Source: Galbitalea sp036266835 (GTDB lineage: Bacteria; Actinomycetota; Actinomycetes; Actinomycetales; Microbacteriaceae). Taken from it: a stretch of DNA of 64,000 nucleotides. The stretch spans positions 1-64,000 of the forward strand of contig DATAXD010000026.1 of assembly GCA_036266835.1 (NCBI GenBank). The letters run 5' to 3'. The position numbers and the translations under genes are program-made. The notes beneath the pieces were generated by a model that saw only the letters and a list, made by a program, of their open reading frames with translations, was not told the origin of the DNA and ran no database searches. The number at the start of each line of letters is the position of its first letter. Within the stretch, counting starts at the first letter, position 1. Below are positions 59,308 to 64,000 of this stretch, piece by piece.

Positions 59308-60572
59308 CGTCCCGTACCTCCGTGAACCTGTGCGTCTTCTTCGCCATCGAGGTCGAATGCCGTGTGCACGACCGCAACGGCCTTCTCAATAGTGTCCGCT
59401 CGCGTGACAACAGAAATGCGGATTTCGCTGGTCGAAATCATTTCGATGTTGATGCCCGCCTCGAAAAGCGCGGTGAACAGCTTCGCCGAAACGCCCGCGT
59501 TAGTGCGCATTCCTGCACCCACAAGCGAGAGTTTTCCGATCTCCTCGTCGTACTGCAGCTTCTCGAATCCGATCTGGTCCTTCGCAAGCTCGAGCGCCGC
59601 GAGAGTATCCGGGCCATCCGTCTTCGGGAGCGTGAACGAGATATCGGTCTGGGATGTCTCCGTGCGCGACACGTTCTGGACGATCATGTCGATGTTCGCT
59701 CCGGCCATCGCAACAACGGTAAAGATCTGCGCGGCCTTGCCGGGGATGTCGGGCACGCCGATGACCGTGATCTTCGCCTGAGTCAGATCGGCGGCGACTC
59801 CGGCGATGAGTGGCTCTTCCACTGTGCTTTCTCCCTCGATCGGTTCCACCACAAGAGTGCCCGTGTTGTTGCTGAAAGACGACCGTACATGAAGGGTAAC
59901 CCCGTGCCTGCGCGCATATTCCACGGCACGGATGTAGAGGACTTTTGCGCCGGCAGCCGCGAGTTCCAGCATTTCCTCGCTCGTGATCCGCTCGATCTTC
60001 CTGGCCGACGGCACCATCCGCGGATCGGTCGTGAAGACACCGTCCACATCCGTGTAGATTTCGCAGACCTCGGCGTCGAGCGCCGCGGCGAGCGCGACCG
60101 CGGTGGTGTCGGATCCACCCCGGCCCAGCGTCGTGATGTCGCCGGTGCCGCGGTTGAAGCCCTGGAAACCGGCGACGATGGCCACGGCACCGTCGTCGAG
60201 CGCCTTGCGGACGCGGTCGGGCGTGACATCCACGATTCTGGCGCTCCCGTGCTGCGCGTCCGTGATCATGCCGGCCTGGCTGCCCGTGTAACTCCGAGCT
60301 TCGACGCCAAGCGCCTTGATGGCCATCGCGAGCAGGGCCATCGAGATGCGCTCGCCTGCCGTCAGAAGCATGTCGAGCTCACGGCCGCTGGGCTGGGCGA
60401 CCACCTCGTTGGCGAGGTCCATGAGCTCATCCGTTGTATCGCCCATCGCCGACACAACGACAACGACATCGTTGCCTGCTTTGCGCGTCTCCACGATGCG
60501 CTGTGCGACCCGTTTGATGCTCTCGGCGTCAGCAACGGAGGATCCCCCGTACTTCTGTACGATCAAGCTCAC
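59304..60572 (-). CDS. lysC: aspartate kinase
   Basis: First enzyme of the aspartate family pathway. The 422-aa protein has the kinase motif VQKYGGSSVADAESIKRVA, GFQGFNRGTGDITTLGRGGSDTTAV and a pair of C-terminal ACT domains (ITVIGVPDIPGKAAQIFTVVA, LSLVGAGMRTNAGVSAKLFTALFEAGINIEMISTSEI), which bind the feedback inhibitors lysine and threonine. A GTG starts the gene. As in corynebacteria an internal start giving a regulatory beta subunit is possible; this was not resolved. It lies 50 bases after recR. Confidence 0.97.
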   Translation of the reverse strand: MSLIVQKYGGSSVADAESIKRVAQRIVETRKAGNDVVVVVSAMGDTTDELMDLANEVVAQPSGRELDMLLTAGERISMALLAMAIKALGVEARSYTGSQAGMITDAQHGSARIVDVTPDRVRKALDDGAVAIVAGFQGFNRGTGDITTLGRGGSDTTAVALAAALDAEVCEIYTDVDGVFTTDPRMVPSARKIERITSEEMLELAAAGAKVLYIRAVEYARRHGVTLHVRSSFSNNTGTLVVEPIEGESTVEEPLIAGVAADLTQAKITVIGVPDIPGKAAQIFTVVAMAGANIDMIVQNVSRTETSQTDISFTLPKTDGPDTLAALELAKDQIGFEKLQYDEEIGKLSLVGAGMRTNAGVSAKLFTALFEAGINIEMISTSEIRISVVTRADTIEKAVAVVHTAFDLDGEEDAQVHGGTGR

Positions 60573-60622
60573 GCATCGCTCCTGGCATCTGGGATAGTCA
60601 GAAGTTCAGTGTAATAGCGTCT

Positions 60623-61219
60623 CTACTCCACCACCCTGCGGCCCTCGAACGCGCGGCCGAGAGTCACTTCGTCGGCGTATTCGAGGTCTCCTCCGACAGG
60701 CAGGCCGGATGCCAGGCGCGTGACCCGCAGGTTCGGCTGCACCAGAAGTCGGGTCAGGTAGGTCGCGGTCGCTTCACCCTCGAGATTGGGGTCTGTTGCG
60801 ATGATGACTTCGGTGACGGTACCGTCCGCGAGGCGCTGCACGAGACTGCGGATGTTGAGGTCGTCCGGCCCGATCCCGTCGATCGGACTGATCGCACCAC
60901 CGAGAACGTGGTACAGGCCGCGGAATTCGCGCGTGCGCTCAATCGCCTGCACATCCTTCGCTTCTTCGACGACGCAAATGGTTGCGGCCGACCGGCGCGG
61001 GTCACGACAGATGTTGCACTTCTCTTCTTCGGTGACGTTGCCGCAGACTTCGCAGAACCGCACCTTCTCTTTTACCGTCATGAGCACTTCGGCGAGATGG
61101 CTCGGATCGAAGCTTTCGGTCGTCAGGATGTGGAAGGCGATACGCTGCGCGGACTTCGGGCCGATTCCGGGCAGGCGGCCAAGCTCGTCGATGAGGTCCT
61201 GAACGATCCCCTCGTACAC
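60623..61219 (-). CDS. recR: recombination mediator protein RecR
   Basis: Helps load RecA on gapped DNA in the RecFOR pathway. The 198-aa protein has the helix-hairpin-helix LGRLPGIGPKSAQRIAFHIL, the Cys4 zinc finger (Cys56, 59, 68, 71) and a TOPRIM domain (ICVVEEAKDVQAIE, IIATDPNLEGEATATYL). It starts 3 bases after the dnaX stop; dnaX-recR is one of the most conserved bacterial gene pairs. Confidence 0.97.
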   Translation of the reverse strand: MYEGIVQDLIDELGRLPGIGPKSAQRIAFHILTTESFDPSHLAEVLMTVKEKVRFCEVCGNVTEEEKCNICRDPRRSAATICVVEEAKDVQAIERTREFRGLYHVLGGAISPIDGIGPDDLNIRSLVQRLADGTVTEVIIATDPNLEGEATATYLTRLLVQPNLRVTRLASGLPVGGDLEYADEVTLGRAFEGRRVVE

Positions 61220-61222
61220 TTT

Positions 61223-63208
61223 TTAGTTTTCCGTCGGCGTCACGCGGGGGGCGACGGCGTGCTCTTCGATGAAATTCGCTCCGAGGATTTCGCGAACAAC
61301 GGACTCGCCGTAGCGCATCGGTTCTGGCACGGATGTGGTGGCTTTCGAAGTGGCGGACGCGGGCGATTTCGCCGGGCGCGAGGAGGCAGCCCTGGGCTGT
61401 GCCGCAGACTTCGACTTCGACTCCGACTCCGACTCCGGCGCCGGCTCGGCTGACGTGGGAATCGGTGCGACCGCCCATCCGGTTTCGTCGGTTGCGGGTA
61501 TGGCGGCTGGCGGTTCGGGGTCGGGCTCGGTCGACTCCGGCTCGCTTGGATCGGGAGCTGTCTCCGTCGACGCCGGGGTCGACGTAGCCAGCGATGCCTC
61601 GACACGCGCAATGAATTTCACGCGGATGCCGAGAACATCGACGATCGCCTTTCGCAGATACTCGCTGACGCCCTCGCCGGCGCCCTGTGGCTGCTTGAAG
61701 TTGTCGACATCCGTTTGGTTCGGGAACGTGACGGTAAGCACGTCGCCGTCGAGCGCACGCGCCTGGCTCGTGAAAACGACCATCCACGCGACGCGCTTGG
61801 CCTTTTGAACGACCTCGAGGATTTCCGGCCACGAGTCACGAAGCTGCTGCAGGCTGACCGTCTTCGCGTCGGCGACGACCTCGGTCGCGGTTTCGGCGGC
61901 AGCTTCGGGAGCCGGCGTTTCGACGACCGGGCCCGGCGCCGCGCTCTTGGCCGCGGGTTTGGGCTCCGAGTCCTTCGGCCCGGCCGCTTTCGGCCCGGGC
62001 TTGGAGGCGGCGGACGCTTCACCTTCCAGTCCGATGCGGCGCTCGAGCCGTTCGACGCGAGCTAGTGCACCGCGCTCGGTCTCGTCACTTTCCGGAACCA
62101 GGATGCGCGCGATCATGAGCTCCAGGTGCAGGCGGGGCGAGGTTGCTCCGGTCATCTCGGTGAGAGCCGCGTTCGCGACATCCGCGGCGCGCGACAACTC
62201 CGCATCACCGAACTTGTGTGCCTGCACCGACATCCGGTCCAGCTCGTCCTGAGGCGTGCCGCGCAGTACTGCCGCAGCACCATCCGCGGTCGTCGCCGAG
62301 ACAACGATGAGGTCGCGGAATCGCTCGAGCAGGTCTTCGACAAACCGGCGCGGATCCTGCCCGGTCTGGATGACCCGGTCGACGGCCGTGAACGCATCCG
62401 CCGCGTCGCGTGCACCGATCGCGTCGATCACGTCGTTGAGCAACGCGCCGTTGGTATAGCCGAGCAGAGAGACAGCCCGTTCGTACTCGATGTGAACGGT
62501 CCCGGAGCCGGTCGAAGGGTCCGATCCGGCCATCAGCTGGTCAAGCAGCGACAGGGTGTCGCGTACCGAACCGCCGCCGGCGCGAACCACGAGCGACAGG
62601 ACGCCGGGCGCGACCGTGATGCCTTCGGCGTCGGACAGGGTCTGGGCGTACTCGAGCATCTGGGCGGGCGGCACCAGGCGGAACGGATAGTGGTGGGTAC
62701 GGCTGCGAATCGTGCTGATGACCTTCTCGGGCTCGGTCGTCGCGAAGATGAACTTCACATGCTCCGGCGGCTCTTCGACGATTTTCAGCAGCGCGTTGAA
62801 ACCCTGCGGCGTGACCATGTGCGCCTCGTCAAGAATGAAGATCTTGTAGCGGTCGCGAGCCGGAGCGAAGACCGCGCGCTCGCGGAGGTCACGCGCGTCG
62901 TCGACACCGTTGTGGGATGCGGCGTCGATCTCGACGACATCCAACGATCCCCCGCCGTCGCGCGACAGCTCGATGCAGCTGGCGCACTTGCCGCAGGGGG
63001 TATCCGTGGGTCCCTCGGCGCAGTTCAGGCAGCGGGCAAGGATGCGCGCGGACGTCGTCTTGCCGCATCCGTGCGGCCCGCTGAACAGGTAGGCGTGATT
63101 GACCCGATCGGTGCGCAGCGCGGTGCGCAGTGGATCGGTCACCTGCGACTGCCCGATCATTTCGGCGAAAGTCTCCGGACGATACCGGCGATACAGGGCA
63201 GTGGCCAC
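61223..63208 (-). CDS. dnaX: DNA polymerase III subunit gamma/tau
   Basis: Clamp-loader motor of 661 aa. The AAA+ domain begins MATALYRRYRPETFAEMIGQ and has Walker A GPHGCGKTT (44-52), a Cys zinc module (Cys60/63, Cys72, Cys75, Cys78) and IFILDEAHMVTPQGFNALLKIVEEPP. After the collar domain (about 370) an acidic Pro/Ala-rich linker, a domain IV-like region (VSLQQLRDSWPEILEVVQKAKRVAWM) and a low-complexity Glu/Pro/Ser/Lys tail follow. No slippery A-run for frameshifting into gamma was noticed. Confidence 0.97.
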   Translation of the reverse strand: MATALYRRYRPETFAEMIGQSQVTDPLRTALRTDRVNHAYLFSGPHGCGKTTSARILARCLNCAEGPTDTPCGKCASCIELSRDGGGSLDVVEIDAASHNGVDDARDLRERAVFAPARDRYKIFILDEAHMVTPQGFNALLKIVEEPPEHVKFIFATTEPEKVISTIRSRTHHYPFRLVPPAQMLEYAQTLSDAEGITVAPGVLSLVVRAGGGSVRDTLSLLDQLMAGSDPSTGSGTVHIEYERAVSLLGYTNGALLNDVIDAIGARDAADAFTAVDRVIQTGQDPRRFVEDLLERFRDLIVVSATTADGAAAVLRGTPQDELDRMSVQAHKFGDAELSRAADVANAALTEMTGATSPRLHLELMIARILVPESDETERGALARVERLERRIGLEGEASAASKPGPKAAGPKDSEPKPAAKSAAPGPVVETPAPEAAAETATEVVADAKTVSLQQLRDSWPEILEVVQKAKRVAWMVVFTSQARALDGDVLTVTFPNQTDVDNFKQPQGAGEGVSEYLRKAIVDVLGIRVKFIARVEASLATSTPASTETAPDPSEPESTEPDPEPPAAIPATDETGWAVAPIPTSAEPAPESESESKSKSAAQPRAASSRPAKSPASATSKATTSVPEPMRYGESVVREILGANFIEEHAVAPRVTPTEN

Positions 63209-63469
63209 CCGTCAAGGATAGTCGTCGCCTCCGACTCGCCGCGGGCGGTGACCGCCGCTGTGGACGCCTGCCTCAGTCGAAGCGCGTGCGGTGGTTGAAG
63301 TGCGAACTTCGGAAGAATTGCGACACGTTAACAGTCACGACGGATTGAGACGGCGGTTTGCAATTTCTCCGAAGCCCGACGTCTCGTTACCCGAGCGAAT
63401 TGACTCGGGTGATTCCACAATTCAATAACTCACCGGCCGCAGTCGCGGGGTTAGACCCACATTTGGTCC
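63209..63469. other. divergent intergenic region without a supported gene
   Basis: About 260 bases between dnaX (minus) and the truncated gene at the right edge (plus). Short inverted pairs such as CCCGAG/CTCGGG (about 63390-63416) are present. The SRP RNA core often found near dnaX (GGAAGGGAGCA-type tetraloop region) was looked for and not found. Confidence 0.5.
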
Positions 63470-64000
63470 GTGACATCATTGCTGTGCACTCTCGGCCATA
63501 TCGCCACAACGGGCGCGCTCAGGAGTCGGGGTATCACGCCATATCGGCTCCGGGCAGCCACGCGCGATGGGCGAATTGTCATCCTGAGACGTGGAGTGTA
63601 TGGGTGTCCACACGCAGACCCGCTGGAGGCCCACGCTGCTCGACTGGGTGGAGCAATCACCTGTGTGACAGTGCTTCGGTCAGCGGGTGTTTGGGCTGGC
63701 GACTCACGCGATCTCCACATCCAGATCCCACCCGGATGGGCACGGCCGAACGCCGACGGACTGCGAACGCACTGGGAGATCCCTCGATTCGAGATGGAAA
63801 CGAGGTGGCGGGCCGGCCGCATGCAGGCGCTTTGGCGCGCGATCCACTGCCTGAACGGTGAGCACGCGATCGCTGCATTGGAGTCGGCGGTTCACCGGCG
63901 CTTCGTCAGCATCGAGGATGCTCGTCGGATCGGTCGGCTTGCTCCGCGGCGCTTGCAGCCCGACGCGTTCGACTTGGCGCGTGGCGCCCAGTCCGGAAAC
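63470..64000 (+). CDS. AbiEi-like / DUF559 family protein, 3' end beyond the window
   Basis: An open frame of 177 codons running off the right edge, so no stop is seen. It starts at GTG 63470; an in-frame TAG lies just upstream. The translation VTSLLCTLGHIATTGALRSR then ILRRGVYGCPHADPLEAHAARLGGAITCVTVLRSAGVW and ALWRAIHCLNGEHAIAALESAVHRRF aligns block by block with the protein at 57300-58142, including the RRG...LGG...GVW motif of the AbiEi-type N-terminus and the linker before the nuclease domain. The endonuclease part should follow outside the window. Confidence 0.75.
   Translation, partial: MTSLLCTLGHIATTGALRSRGITPYRLRAATRDGRIVILRRGVYGCPHADPLEAHAARLGGAITCVTVLRSAGVWAGDSRDLHIQIPPGWARPNADGLRTHWEIPRFEMETRWRAGRMQALWRAIHCLNGEHAIAALESAVHRRFVSIEDARRIGRLAPRRLQPDAFDLARGAQSGN

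Noticed and set aside
63209..63469. SRP RNA gene near dnaX
   Set aside because: The conserved SRP domain IV core was looked for on both strands and is absent.

Overview
This is a high-GC actinobacterial chromosome segment. Codon use, an FMN-riboswitch rib operon, a dnaX-recR-lysC-asd cluster, a holB-tmk-topA-tad block next to a 6C RNA, and an Rv2578c-type radical SAM gene point to Actinobacteria. Gene content and spacing look most like Microbacteriaceae, which is an inference from the sequence alone.

Layout. 1-5040: FMN riboswitch, ribD-ribE-ribBA-ribH and a ribokinase-like gene, tightly coupled. 5037-11515: a membrane-anchored lysozyme-like protein co-transcribed with a drug-type ABC-2 exporter, then on the other strand a type I ABC exporter and a proton antiporter. 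11512-20754: TrmH methyltransferase, gabD, a pyrazinamidase/nicotinamidase, a PBP4-like protein that has lost all three active-site motifs, a Gfo/Idh/MocA oxidoreductase, a secreted CAP protein, tRNA-Thr, a TetR regulator and a lipoprotein hydrolase. 20824-28445: holB, tmk, topA and a minimal tad/type II secretion-like locus. 28594-33807: small membrane protein, repeats, a 6C RNA, RidA, a class A PBP and a metallophosphoesterase.

33933-48231 is an integrated element of about 14.3 kb. It sits in the 3' half of tRNA-Pro(CGG) and is bounded by an exact 46-bp direct repeat. It carries a tyrosine integrase, an excisionase-like protein, a MobF relaxase-helicase, VapBC, and a lower-GC cargo operon (secreted crystallin-like I36 protein, lipoprotein, peptidoglycan-binding HlyD adaptor, MacB-type ABC protein). 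No conjugative pore or coupling protein was seen, so it looks mobilizable rather than self-transmissible.

48394-64000 returns to the core chromosome: a second TrmH, RraA-like protein, thymidine kinase, a kinase/pseudokinase/response-regulator operon, a radical SAM gene behind a likely LexA box, an acetyltransferase, malate:quinone oxidoreductase, a DUF559/AbiEi-type protein flanked by palindromes, asd-lysC, recR, dnaX, and a second, truncated AbiEi-type gene running off the right edge. The intergenic spaces are unusually rich in short inverted repeats of several different families.
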